Shown here in pieces: positions 40,851-49,648 of a stretch of DNA of 64,000 nucleotides. Location: contig CAWAGV010000001.1 of assembly GCA_963781725.1 (NCBI GenBank), positions 1,550,001 through 1,614,000 on the forward strand, in the 5' to 3' direction. The DNA is from BOG-931 sp963781725 (GTDB taxonomy: Bacteria > Pseudomonadota > Alphaproteobacteria > Rhizobiales > Xanthobacteraceae). The notes under the pieces are model-generated. The model searched no databases and had not been told where the DNA came from. It worked only from the letters and a program-made list of their open reading frames with translations. The position numbers and the translations under genes are program-made. Within the stretch, counting starts at the first letter, position 1. Each line of letters begins with the position of its first letter.

Positions 40851-42497
40851 ATGAACGCGGAAAAAGCCGGGCTGGATTCAGAGGCCTTCGATTACATCAT
40901 CGTGGGCGCTGGAAGCGCCGGCTGCGTGCTCGCCAACCGGCTTACCGCGTCGGGGCGGTATCGCGTGCTGCTCCTGGAAGCCGGACCAAGCAATTGGCAT
41001 CCGTGGCTGCACATTCCACTCGGGTTCGGCCGGCTTTTCACCGACCGCCGCTACAACTGGTGCTACGAAACCGAGCCGCAGGCCGAATGTCACAATCGCA
41101 ATGTCATCGCGCCGCGCGGCAAGGTTCTCGGCGGCTCGAGTTCGATCAACGGACTGATTTACATCCGCGGCCAGGCCGAAGATTTCGATCACTGGCGGCA
41201 GCTCGGCAATGCCGGCTGGAGTTTCGGCGACGTCCTGCCCTACTTTCGCAAAGCCGAGAATAACGAACGGGGCGCGGACGAATTTCACGGCACCGGCGGC
41301 CCGCTTGGGGTTTCGGATCTGCGCGACCGCCACCCGCTGGCCGAGGCCTACGTCGAAGCCGCGGTGCAATGCGGCTATCCACGCAATGACGATTTCAACG
41401 GCGCGACGCAGGAAGGCGCCGGCTATTACCAGACCTCGATGTGGAAGGGCGTGCGCGCCTCGACCGCGGCGGGCTACCTCAAGCAAGCGCGGCGGCGCGC
41501 CAATCTCAAGGTCGTTCCCGAAGCGCTCGCCACGCGGATTCTGTTCGATGGCCGAAAAGCGATTGGCGTCGAATATCTTGCGGGCAACGATAAGCGTAGC
41601 GCCCGCGTCAGTGCCGAAGTGATTGTCGCCTCGGGAGCATTCAATTCACCGCAACTGCTGCAGCTTTCGGGCGTCGGTCCGGCGTCGCTGCTTCAGTCGT
41701 ATGGCATCAACGTCATTGCTGACATGCCCGGCGTCGGCGACGATCTCAACGATCATATTTCCGGCCGGATCATCCTGCGCTGTAAAAATACGCTGACGCT
41801 CAATGACGCGGTGCGCACCTGGGCCGGGAAACTTGCTCACGGAGCGCACTATCTTCTCACGCGTCGCGGTTATCTCGCCATCCCGGCGGTCTCTTCCGCA
41901 TGTTTCGTGCGGGCGCATCCGGCCTCCTCAACGCCCGACTCGCAGTGTTCGATCTCACTGTTCTCGGCGCAGACGATCGGCAGGGACCTGCACCCGTTCC
42001 CGGGCGTCACCGGCAATTGCGTGCTGTTGCGGCCGGAAAGCCGCGGCTATGTGCGGATCAAATCGGCCGACCCGCACGAGGCCCCGGCCATCAATCCGAA
42101 TTATCTGGCGACCCAACGAGACCGCGAAACCATCGTTGCCGGCGTTTCGGCGATGCGGCACATCTTCCAGGCGCCGGCGATGGCGCGGTACATCGCCGAG
42201 GAGATCGAGCCCGGTGCGCAATGCGACAACGACGAGGACCTGCTCGGTTTCATCCGCGAGCGCGGCTCGACGACTTACCACCCGGTCGGCACCTGCCGCA
42301 TGGGCCAGGATCCGAAAGCCGTGGTCGATGAGCGCTTGCGCGTACGAGGCTTCACGTCTTTACGCGTGGTCGATGCGTCGATCATGCCGGCGGTGGTCTC
42401 CGGCAATACCAATGCGGCGACGATCATGATCGGCGAAAAGGGCGCCGACATGATCCTCGAAGACGCCAAAATCCGGAACAACGCCAAGGCTGCCTGA
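40851..42497 (+). CDS. GMC-family FAD oxidoreductase (choline/alcohol dehydrogenase-like)
   Basis: The 548-residue flavoprotein has the ADP-binding motif DYIIVGAGSAGCVLANRL, the GMC signatures PRGKVLGGSSSINGLIYIRG and ASGAFNSPQLLQLSGVG, and the catalytic His/Asn context TTYHPVGTCRMG and VSGNTNAATIMIGEKGA. GMC enzymes oxidise alcohols to aldehydes. It is preceded by a 189-base gap from the ligase gene, so it may have its own promoter. It meets the secreted protein gene tail to tail with seven bases between the stops. Confidence 0.92.
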   Translation: MNAEKAGLDSEAFDYIIVGAGSAGCVLANRLTASGRYRVLLLEAGPSNWHPWLHIPLGFGRLFTDRRYNWCYETEPQAECHNRNVIAPRGKVLGGSSSINGLIYIRGQAEDFDHWRQLGNAGWSFGDVLPYFRKAENNERGADEFHGTGGPLGVSDLRDRHPLAEAYVEAAVQCGYPRNDDFNGATQEGAGYYQTSMWKGVRASTAAGYLKQARRRANLKVVPEALATRILFDGRKAIGVEYLAGNDKRSARVSAEVIVASGAFNSPQLLQLSGVGPASLLQSYGINVIADMPGVGDDLNDHISGRIILRCKNTLTLNDAVRTWAGKLAHGAHYLLTRRGYLAIPAVSSACFVRAHPASSTPDSQCSISLFSAQTIGRDLHPFPGVTGNCVLLRPESRGYVRIKSADPHEAPAINPNYLATQRDRETIVAGVSAMRHIFQAPAMARYIAEEIEPGAQCDNDEDLLGFIRERGSTTYHPVGTCRMGQDPKAVVDERLRVRGFTSLRVVDASIMPAVVSGNTNAATIMIGEKGADMILEDAKIRNNAKAA

Positions 42498-42504
42498 AGC
42501 GGCT

Positions 42505-43203
42505 TTAGTCGGTTTCCGGAGCAATGGCCTTGGCATTGTGCTCGGCAAAATCAGAAGGCACGTCGAACTTGCCGGTTTGCAGATCATAGCGGCAGCGCCA
42601 GCCGCGGACCGAATTGATTTGACCATGCCGTTTGGTGGGCAAGACGTCGCCCGACAAGGTAATGACAAGGTAGCGGCTGTCGGGCCAGGCCTCGCCCATC
42701 GAGTGATAATTGTCGTCGACGCCTTTCAACAGATCCGCCGAAAAGTGGAAATCCGGCTTCCGCACCTTGCGGAAATCGGACTGGCTCTTGAAGTACGCCC
42801 AGGCGAGATCGCCGAGCGGTTTTGTCGTCGCCGCCTCGAAGCCTTTCGGACCGAGCCGGTATAGATAAAGGGTCGCTTCTCCGGAGCCGGTTTTCTGCAT
42901 GCGTACGACCCATTGCGAGTCGTTGGTGAATCTGAAGACCGCGAAATAATCGGGCTGCGCCGGATCAAGCATGGTCAGCTTGTCCTGATGCCGCGCCCAA
43001 AACTGCCAAAAATAATTATCGTCAGAGTCGGTCTTGGCATATTGCTCAATCTTCGTCGTGCCGTCCGGCGAAGTGACGGTGTGATCGGTGTCGATTTTAT
43101 AGCCGGCGGGCGGTCCGGCCGGCTGCCCCGCTGCCACGCCAATCGCGCAGGCGAGAAAGAAAACGATCGACGCCAGACATTTCCAGCTTATGCGTGGGGA
43201 CAT
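42505..43203 (-). CDS. Secreted hypothetical protein
   Basis: The 232-residue product starts MSPRISWKCLASIVFFLACA followed by IGVAAG, a Sec signal peptide. The mature part is rich in aromatic residues (YFWQFWARHQDKLTML, YFAVFRFTNDSQWVVRMQ) and strand-like, with SGDVLPTKRHGQINSVRGWR near the C-terminus. I do not recognise a named family. A longer frame to 43413 has no start support. It lies 40 bases downstream of the SDR gene on the same strand. Confidence 0.7.
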   Translation of the reverse strand: MSPRISWKCLASIVFFLACAIGVAAGQPAGPPAGYKIDTDHTVTSPDGTTKIEQYAKTDSDDNYFWQFWARHQDKLTMLDPAQPDYFAVFRFTNDSQWVVRMQKTGSGEATLYLYRLGPKGFEAATTKPLGDLAWAYFKSQSDFRKVRKPDFHFSADLLKGVDDNYHSMGEAWPDSRYLVITLSGDVLPTKRHGQINSVRGWRCRYDLQTGKFDVPSDFAEHNAKAIAPETD

Positions 43204-43243
43204 CGATTTATGCTCACGTTGCCATTGTTCGGAGGGCCGCGTT

Positions 43244-44059
43244 TCAGGACTTGTCCATGGCGTTGTCAGCGACCAGCTCGGCGCCATTGATGTAGCTCGA
43301 TGCGTCAGATGCGGCGAACACGATAAGGTTGGCGATCTCCTCGGGCGTGCCCCAACGGGTGTCGCGCATGCCCTGGTTGCTCGACCACTGCGCACGCTCG
43401 CGCGCGGCGTCATCCGGACTAAGCTTTCGCTTGGCCATTTCGCGTTCCCATTTGGCGAAACGCTCCGGCGTATTGATAAAGCCCGGTATCACGCAGTTGA
43501 CCCGGATGTTATGCGGGGCGAGCTCGTTGGCGAGCACCTTGGAGAACCGGATCTCGGCGGACTTCGCCGGACCGGTGCATGACGACAGGAACGGCGGGTT
43601 CAGCGTCATGATGCCGGTCTGGCCGCTGACATTGACGATGCGGCCGCCGCCCTGCGCGATCATCATCGGCACGATGCGCTGACAGATTCGAAACTGTGCG
43701 AAGAAATTAATCGCCATACCTTCGACCAGTTCCTCGTCGGTCACTTCGAGAAACGGCTTGTAGGTGCCGGTGCCGGCGTTGTTGACGAGGATGTCGAGGC
43801 GCCCGAGCTTGTCGCGAATGATATCCGGTATTGTCTCTATCTGGTCGAGTTTGGTCACGTCCAGCGAATGCGTCTCGATCTTCGCCTGGGTCGTTTGCAT
43901 GACATCGCGTGCCGCTTCCGCAAGGGCGGTGTCCCGGCGGGCGCAAATGAGAACCTTCACGCCTTCCCTTGCGAGCGCACGCGCCGTCTCGAGGCCGATG
44001 CCTTTGCTTCCGCCGGTGACAAGCGCCGTCTTGCCTGCGAGTCCCAGTTCCATCGTCAT
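43244..44059 (-). CDS. Short-chain dehydrogenase/reductase family protein with altered catalytic Tyr
   Basis: The 271-residue SDR has the cofactor motif KTALVTGGSKGIGLETARAL and LVNNAGTGTYKP. At the active site it reads IVNVSGQTGIMTLNPPFLSS then CTGPAKSAEI, so the Tyr of Tyr-x3-Lys is replaced by Thr while Lys is kept. The C-terminus ends GAELVADNAMDKS. ATG 44059 has AAGGA close by; ATG 44053 is an alternative. It is divergent from the Tat-type SBP gene. Dehydrogenase activity is uncertain because of the missing tyrosine. Confidence 0.85.
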   Translation of the reverse strand: MTMELGLAGKTALVTGGSKGIGLETARALAREGVKVLICARRDTALAEAARDVMQTTQAKIETHSLDVTKLDQIETIPDIIRDKLGRLDILVNNAGTGTYKPFLEVTDEELVEGMAINFFAQFRICQRIVPMMIAQGGGRIVNVSGQTGIMTLNPPFLSSCTGPAKSAEIRFSKVLANELAPHNIRVNCVIPGFINTPERFAKWEREMAKRKLSPDDAARERAQWSSNQGMRDTRWGTPEEIANLIVFAASDASSYINGAELVADNAMDKS

Positions 44060-44244
44060 TTGTCCTTGCGAAGACAGCCGCGGTTCAATGAGCCGATAAA
44101 ATCCGGTGGGTTACATCCCACACAAAACCCGCATCCGATCCCGCTTTCCGGCGTATCGTGCCGACGCTATAGTAGGCCGCAAAAGCACAACAAAACACGG
44201 GAAGTTACGGGAGAAGACCAGGACACGTTCAGGGAGAAAACAAG

Positions 44245-45435
44245 ATGCCGATCACTCGTCGTCAAGCGTTGAAGTCTGCCGGCGCTGCCGTCGTTGCCAG
44301 CGGGTTGGCCAAGCCCGCGATCGCCGCGAAAGACCCAATTCCAATCGGCTATCTCCCGGCGCTGACCGGCCCATCGTCCTCTACCGGCGTCGGAATCAAC
44401 CGCGGCATCCAACTTGCGGTCAAAGAGATCAACGATGCCGGCGGTATTGATGGCCGGATGCTCGAACTGATCACCCGCGATACCCAAAGCGACCCGACAA
44501 AGGCGGTGAACGGCGCCGCCGAACTGACGCGCGGGCAAAAAGTCAGCGTCGTCTTCGGCCCCGTCAATTCCGGCGAGTCGCTTGCGGTCGTGCCGCTGCT
44601 GGCGCGCGCGAACACACCGCAGGTCCATCCCTGCTGGGTCGACAGCCTGACCGACGTCCAGAAATACCCGATGTGCTTCCGCAACGCGCCGACCAATCAG
44701 CAGATCGGCGGCGCCGCGAACCACTACGTCGTGGACGTGCTCAAGCGCAAGAAGGTCGCGGTGATCAGCGACACCACCGGCTACGGCACGGCATCGGTGA
44801 ATGCCTACGTACCGATGCTCAAACAGATCGGTGCTGAAGTCGTCTATCAAGGCAATGTCGACGCGGCCAACCCGGATCTCAAGCCGGAGTTGCTGCGCAT
44901 GCAGTCGGCCGGCGCCGAAGCCATCATGCCGTGGAGCGTCAATGCCGGCTTCCTGTCACGCATCCTGAATACGCGCGGACAAATGGCCTGGGACGTGCCG
45001 ATCGTCGGCCAGACCACGCTCGGCTCGGGACAGACCAAGGACCTGCTGGAAAAGCCCGATTACTGGGCGAAGGTCTATCCGAACAACTTCCGTCCGGTTT
45101 GCTACGGGTCCGGCGGCAAGCTGCCGGATCGCACCGTCACGTTCCTCGACCGTTTGAAGAGCGCCAAGATCGATCTGACCGACACACTGCTGTGGTGGGT
45201 CGGCGTCGGCTACGACAGCCCGCACATGATCGCCGAGGCGATGAAGAATGTCGGCACCGAACCGGAACAGATCGTCGGCTACCTCAACAAGCTGAAAGGC
45301 TTCGCGGGCGTTTACGGCGACATCTCGTTCACACCCGAACAGCATAACGGCTATCCGGACGACGAAGTGGTGATGGTCGAAGCCAATTCGCTCAAGGATG
45401 GCGCCTTCAACCTGGCCCCCGGTTACGGCTCCTGA
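44245..45435 (+). CDS. Branched-chain-type ABC transporter substrate-binding protein (Tat-exported)
   Basis: The 396-residue protein starts MPITRRQALKSAGAAVVASG with twin arginines and a cleavage region KPAIAAK. The mature part has IPIGYLPALTGPSSSTGVGI, LAVKEINDAGGIDGRMLELI, VVFGPVNSGESLAVVPLLAR and TGYGTASVNAYVPMLKQIG, the LivJ/periplasmic-binding-protein-6 pattern. Ligands of such proteins in this group include amino acids, aromatic acids and amides; none can be chosen here. It heads a four-gene importer, and the permease gene starts five bases after its stop. Confidence 0.9.
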   Translation: MPITRRQALKSAGAAVVASGLAKPAIAAKDPIPIGYLPALTGPSSSTGVGINRGIQLAVKEINDAGGIDGRMLELITRDTQSDPTKAVNGAAELTRGQKVSVVFGPVNSGESLAVVPLLARANTPQVHPCWVDSLTDVQKYPMCFRNAPTNQQIGGAANHYVVDVLKRKKVAVISDTTGYGTASVNAYVPMLKQIGAEVVYQGNVDAANPDLKPELLRMQSAGAEAIMPWSVNAGFLSRILNTRGQMAWDVPIVGQTTLGSGQTKDLLEKPDYWAKVYPNNFRPVCYGSGGKLPDRTVTFLDRLKSAKIDLTDTLLWWVGVGYDSPHMIAEAMKNVGTEPEQIVGYLNKLKGFAGVYGDISFTPEQHNGYPDDEVVMVEANSLKDGAFNLAPGYGS

Positions 45436-45439
45436 GGCA

Positions 45440-46297
45440 ATGATCGCATCGATCGTCTCTACGGGAGTGGCGATCGGTTGCATCTACGCACTGATCGGCA
45501 TCACCTACAATGTGATGTTCTCGGCATCGCGCGTGTTCAGCTTCACAGCGGGCACGCTCGGCATGCTGGGCGGCGTGCTCGGCTCGCTGTTCATTGCCCG
45601 GATGGGCATGCCGGTAGCTGCGGGCTTTCTCCTGGTGCTTGCCGCCGGCGCGATCTTCGGCGTCGTCACCGAAATCGTCGCCGTGCGGCCGGTGCTCAAG
45701 AGTATCGATCAGCATCTCTACGTGCTGTCCACGCTGGCACTGGCCTTGATGGTCCAGCAGTTCACCGCAATCAAATGGGGCACGGAGGCCCGGCCGTTTC
45801 CCCGCCTTCTCGACATCGAGCGGGGCGGCCTGGATCAGCAGTTTTGGCTGCCGATGCTGGCCTGCGTCGCGGTGATTGTCGGGCTGGAACTGCTCTATCG
45901 CCATACGCTGATCGGCCGCGCCTTTCTGGCAATCGCCGAGGATACCTACGCGGCGCGGGCGCTCGGCCTGCCGGAGCGCAGGCTGCGCATGACCAGCTAT
46001 GTGCTTGCCGGCGTTATCGGCGCACTGGCCGGTTTTGCCGGTGGTGAAATGTTGCTGGCATTTTTCGGCAACGCACCGCTTCTGACATTCTACGGTTTCG
46101 TTCCCGTCGCGCTGGGCGGCATGGGCAACAATCGCGGCGCGGTGGTTGCCGGCCTCTTGCTCGGCCTGTTTCAGCAAGCGGCGAACTTCCTGGTCGGCGG
46201 CATCTTTGCCTCGGTGGCGGTCTTCACGGTGTTCATCCTCGTCTTGCTCGCGCGACCTGAAGGCCTGGCCGGCGCGGCCTTGCAGAGGCGCGTGTGA
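45440..46297 (+). CDS. ABC transporter permease, LivH family
   Basis: The 285-residue permease has eight or so hydrophobic segments, starting MIASIVSTGVAIGCIYALIG, with RVFSFTAGTLGMLGGVLGSL in the first conserved loop and ALGGMGNNRGAVVAGLLLGL near the C-terminus. ATG 45440 begins the first membrane segment; upstream in-frame codons lie inside the SBP gene. Its TGA overlaps the next ATG (TGATG). Confidence 0.9.
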   Translation: MIASIVSTGVAIGCIYALIGITYNVMFSASRVFSFTAGTLGMLGGVLGSLFIARMGMPVAAGFLLVLAAGAIFGVVTEIVAVRPVLKSIDQHLYVLSTLALALMVQQFTAIKWGTEARPFPRLLDIERGGLDQQFWLPMLACVAVIVGLELLYRHTLIGRAFLAIAEDTYAARALGLPERRLRMTSYVLAGVIGALAGFAGGEMLLAFFGNAPLLTFYGFVPVALGGMGNNRGAVVAGLLLGLFQQAANFLVGGIFASVAVFTVFILVLLARPEGLAGAALQRRV

Positions 46298-48102
46298 TGG
46301 AAATGCCCGCCGCCCAGTTGAACCGAAGCGGCGTCGGCACTTTCAGCCCGGCGGGCAGGATCGGCGCCGCACTCCCTTTTCTGGCGTTGCTGATTGTCGG
46401 CCTGCTGTTTCCGCTGTTCGGCGGCGGCTATTGGGGCACGATCGCGACGCGCGCTTGCGTCTACTGGGTCCTGGTATCGGGCCTTAATCTTGTCGTCGGC
46501 TTTGCCGGCCAGATCGCGATCGGCTGGGTCGCGCTGCTGACGCTCGGGGCCTATGTCACAAGCGTTCTTGCCGCCGGCACGGCTATGCCGGAGTTTCCGC
46601 CTTATCTGGCGCTTGCCATTGCGGGCGCTGTCGGCGCCGTTTTCGGACTGGTCGTCGGCCTTCCCGCTCTGCGGCTGCGCACATTCTACTTCGCCATCAC
46701 AACGCTCGGCTTTGCCACCATCGTGACTCAGGTTGCACTTGCCTGGCAGAGCGTGACCGGCGGCGGAGTCGGCGTTCCCGGTCCGCAATTCCCGGATCCG
46801 TTTTCCTCGCAATGGGGCTTCTATTATTTCTGTTTCGGCCTGGCGGCGGTCTGCACCTGGATGACGGCCAATATCGCGACGAGCCGCTTCGGCCGTGCGC
46901 TGACCGCTATTCGCGACGCCGAGGTCGCAGCGGAGGCCAATGGCATTTCAAAACCGGCTTTGCTGACGGCCGTGTTTTTGTTCAGCGGCGCAGTGGCCGG
47001 AGTTGCCGGCGGACTGTTTGCCTCTTTGCAGTCTTACATCACGCCGGATGCCTTTACACTCGACCTGTCGGTTCTGTTCTTCATTGCCATCCTGATCGGC
47101 GGCCGCGGTTCCATTCTCGGCCCCCTCCTCGGCACCATTCTTCTGACAGCGCTCCCGGAGTTCGCCGCGCCGCTCGTGGCCTGGTCGACGTTTCTCTATG
47201 CGGTGCTGCTGCTCGCCATCGTGCTGGCGATGCCAGGTGGCATTGCCGAGCTCCTCGATTTCAAGAACCGCCGCCCGCTGGAGAGCAACCGCGCGATCAT
47301 TCCCCGGCCGGACCTGCTGGCACGGCTGTTCGATGTACGGGCCGAGACCGGTGCTTTGACGCTGGAACAGGTGGCGCTGAGTTTCGGCGGCGTCCGCGCC
47401 ATCGACGATCTTGATCTCGAAGTTCGCTCCGGACAGGTGCACGGACTGATCGGCCCGAACGGCAGCGGCAAGACAACCACGCTGAATGTTATTTCCGGCT
47501 ATTACGCACAACACCGCGGCGTCGTCAGGCTGAATGCGATTGAGCTGCCGGTATTCGCTCGCCACCGGCGCGCCCAAATGCGGATTGCGCGGACGTTTCA
47601 GACCCCGCGCATCGTCGGTTCGGCCTCGGTGCTGGAGAACGTGATGATCGGCGGCACCATTTTCGGCACCTGCACTTTTGTCGAATCACTGTTGTCGCTG
47701 CCGCGACACCGGCGCGACGAAGCAAATCTGCGCGAGACGGCCATGCTGGCGTTGACGACGGTGGGACTGGAGCGTCTCGCCCCGGTGCGCGCCGACCGTC
47801 TCCAGCACAGCGAGCTGCGTTTTACCGAAATTGCGCGCGCCTTGATGCTGCGACCCGCGTTCCTGCTGCTCGACGAGCCGGCTGCCGGACTTTCGCCGGA
47901 GGAAATCAGCCGGCTCGGCGCGCTGATTCTCGCCATCGCGCGGGCCGGCACCGGCGTGCTGCTGGTAGAGCATCACGCCGACCTGATCTTCGACATTTGC
48001 CACCACGTCACCGTGCTCAATCTCGGCAAGACATTGGCGGCCGGAACCCCCGCCGAAATCCGCTCGCACCGGGAGGTGGTCAATGCCTATCTCGGCGGCT
48101 GA
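46297..48102 (+). CDS. Fused LivM permease-LivG ATPase of the importer
   Basis: The 601-residue protein joins two usually separate subunits. Residues 1 to about 320 form a LivM permease (VLVSGLNLVVGFAGQIAIG, ALRLRTFYFAITTLGFATIV). After a linker, roughly residues 345-601 form a LivG ATPase with Walker A GPNGSGKT, RIARTFQTPRIVGSASVLEN, Walker B LLLDEPAAGLSPEE and VEHHADLIF. The ABC signature is divergent: LQHSELRFTEIARAL instead of LSYGxQR-like. ATG 46297 overlaps the LivH stop; GTG 46294 is an alternative. Confidence 0.9.
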   Translation: MEMPAAQLNRSGVGTFSPAGRIGAALPFLALLIVGLLFPLFGGGYWGTIATRACVYWVLVSGLNLVVGFAGQIAIGWVALLTLGAYVTSVLAAGTAMPEFPPYLALAIAGAVGAVFGLVVGLPALRLRTFYFAITTLGFATIVTQVALAWQSVTGGGVGVPGPQFPDPFSSQWGFYYFCFGLAAVCTWMTANIATSRFGRALTAIRDAEVAAEANGISKPALLTAVFLFSGAVAGVAGGLFASLQSYITPDAFTLDLSVLFFIAILIGGRGSILGPLLGTILLTALPEFAAPLVAWSTFLYAVLLLAIVLAMPGGIAELLDFKNRRPLESNRAIIPRPDLLARLFDVRAETGALTLEQVALSFGGVRAIDDLDLEVRSGQVHGLIGPNGSGKTTTLNVISGYYAQHRGVVRLNAIELPVFARHRRAQMRIARTFQTPRIVGSASVLENVMIGGTIFGTCTFVESLLSLPRHRRDEANLRETAMLALTTVGLERLAPVRADRLQHSELRFTEIARALMLRPAFLLLDEPAAGLSPEEISRLGALILAIARAGTGVLLVEHHADLIFDICHHVTVLNLGKTLAAGTPAEIRSHREVVNAYLGG

Positions 48103-48820
48103 GCCATTGTTGAATGTCGGCAACCTTGCCACCGGTTACGGCAAGATCGGAGTCCTGCACGGCGTCAACGTGACGATAAACGCCGGCGAGATTGTCGCGT
48201 TGCTCGGCCCGAACGGCGCCGGCAAAACAACGCTGTTGCGGGCGATATCGGGTCTGCTGCCATGGTCGGGCCGTATTCGTTTCGATGGACGCGATCTTGC
48301 CGGCGCAGGCCCTCGCGAGACCGTGAAAGCGGGACTGTCGCACGTCATCGAAGGCCATCGCGTGTTCACGCAGTTGACGGTGCTCGATAATCTTTTGCTT
48401 GCCGCCTATGACCTGCCGCACGGCGAGCGCAACGCGTGTGTCGACGAAGCGCTGACACTATTTCCGGAAATCGCCGCCAAGCGGCACGATCGGGCGGTGA
48501 CGCTGTCCGGCGGGCAGCAGCAGATCCTTGCGGTCGCACAAGGACTGGTCCGCCGGCCGCGGCTGCTCATGCTCGATGAGCCTTCGGCCGGACTGTCCCC
48601 GGTGCTGGTGGACCGTGTGCTTGTCGTCGCGCGGCGATTGCGGGAGAGCGGAACCGCGGTGCTGCTGGTCGAGCAGTTGATCGAGAAGGCGCTGGCGCTC
48701 GCCGACCGGGTCTACGCGCTGGCGCGCGGATCGATCGTTCTGGAAGCGAAAACCGGAGAAGCCGATCTGCCGCTGCGGCTGGAGCACGCCTATCTCGCAA
48801 CAACCAAACAAGCCGGCTGA
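48083..48820 (+). CDS. ABC transporter ATP-binding protein, LivF family
   Basis: The 245-residue ATPase has Walker A GPNGAGKT, the LivF-type VIEGHRVFTQLTVLDNLLL, signature LSGGQ, Walker B LLMLDEPSAGLSPVL and VEQLIEKA. It overlaps the end of the LivM-LivG fusion gene by 20 bases. As this subunit is separate and the LivG half is membrane-tethered by fusion, the complex has an asymmetric ATPase arrangement. Confidence 0.93.
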   Translation: MPISAAEPLLNVGNLATGYGKIGVLHGVNVTINAGEIVALLGPNGAGKTTLLRAISGLLPWSGRIRFDGRDLAGAGPRETVKAGLSHVIEGHRVFTQLTVLDNLLLAAYDLPHGERNACVDEALTLFPEIAAKRHDRAVTLSGGQQQILAVAQGLVRRPRLLMLDEPSAGLSPVLVDRVLVVARRLRESGTAVLLVEQLIEKALALADRVYALARGSIVLEAKTGEADLPLRLEHAYLATTKQAG

Positions 48821-48859
48821 CATCCGCGCTTCATCTTTGACCTCCGTCGAAAGGTACCC

Positions 48860-49633
48860 ATGGATCTCGGTTTGAAAGACTGCAAGGCGCTCGTCGCCGG
48901 AGCCAGCAAAGGCCTCGGCAAGGCTTGCGCCGAAGCCCTTGCCGAAGAGGGCGCCCGCGTTTTTATTTGCTCTCGCAACAAGGCGGAGCTTGCGCACACG
49001 GCCTCGGCCATCGGCGCTGCCGGCTACGCCGCGGCTGACGTTTCGCAACCGGACGAGGTGGCGCGCGTCGTCGCGGAAGCAACAAAGACCTTGGGAGGCC
49101 TTGATTGCCTTATCACCAACGCCGGCGGCCCGCCGACGGCTCCGTTCGAGAAGGCCGGCGACGGCGATTGGGATATCGCCTATCAGCTCAACCTGATGAG
49201 CGCTGTCCGTCTCATCCGCGCGGCGTTGCCGACGCTGAAGGCTTCCGGACGCGGCCGCATCGTCAATCTCACCGGCTATGGCGTGAAGGAGCCGATGACC
49301 GACCTGGTCGTGTCGGATTCAATCCGCGCCGGCGTCACCGTGATGGCCAAGACCATTGCGTCGGACCTCGCGCCGTTCGGGATTACCGTCAACAATATCG
49401 CGCCGGGGCCGATCGCGACCGACCGGCTCACCGAGATATTGTCGGCGCGGGCAAAAAATCTCGGGATCGCGCCCGACGAATTGTTCAAGCGGTTTGCCAA
49501 AACCATTCCGGTGCAACGCATGGGTCAGCCCAACGAGATCGGCGATCTCTGCGCCTATCTCTGTTCTGAGCAAGCCGGATATCTCACTGGGCAAACGATC
49601 GTTGTCGACGGCGGCGTCAACCGCTCGATTTAA
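48860..49633 (+). CDS. Short-chain dehydrogenase/reductase (3-oxoacyl-ACP reductase-like, non-Tyr class)
   Basis: The 257-residue SDR has the nucleotide motif LVAGASKGLGKACAEAL and LITNAGGPPTAPFEKAG. Its active-site region reads RIVNLTGYGVKEPMTDLVVS then DSIRAGVTVMAKTIAS, so the classical Tyr-x3-Lys is replaced by Ser-x3-Arg. This substitution is shared by a recognised SDR subgroup with NSxRAGV-type motifs, so it is not a sign of decay. It lies 39 bases after the livF-like gene and may belong to the same operon. Confidence 0.87.
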   Translation: MDLGLKDCKALVAGASKGLGKACAEALAEEGARVFICSRNKAELAHTASAIGAAGYAAADVSQPDEVARVVAEATKTLGGLDCLITNAGGPPTAPFEKAGDGDWDIAYQLNLMSAVRLIRAALPTLKASGRGRIVNLTGYGVKEPMTDLVVSDSIRAGVTVMAKTIASDLAPFGITVNNIAPGPIATDRLTEILSARAKNLGIAPDELFKRFAKTIPVQRMGQPNEIGDLCAYLCSEQAGYLTGQTIVVDGGVNRSI

Positions 49634-49648
49634 GATCGACAGCCCAAA

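Noticed and set aside
48860..49633. Loss of the catalytic Tyr-Lys in this SDR as a sign of decay
   Set aside because: The Ser-x3-Arg pattern belongs to a recognised SDR subgroup, so it is probably normal for the family.
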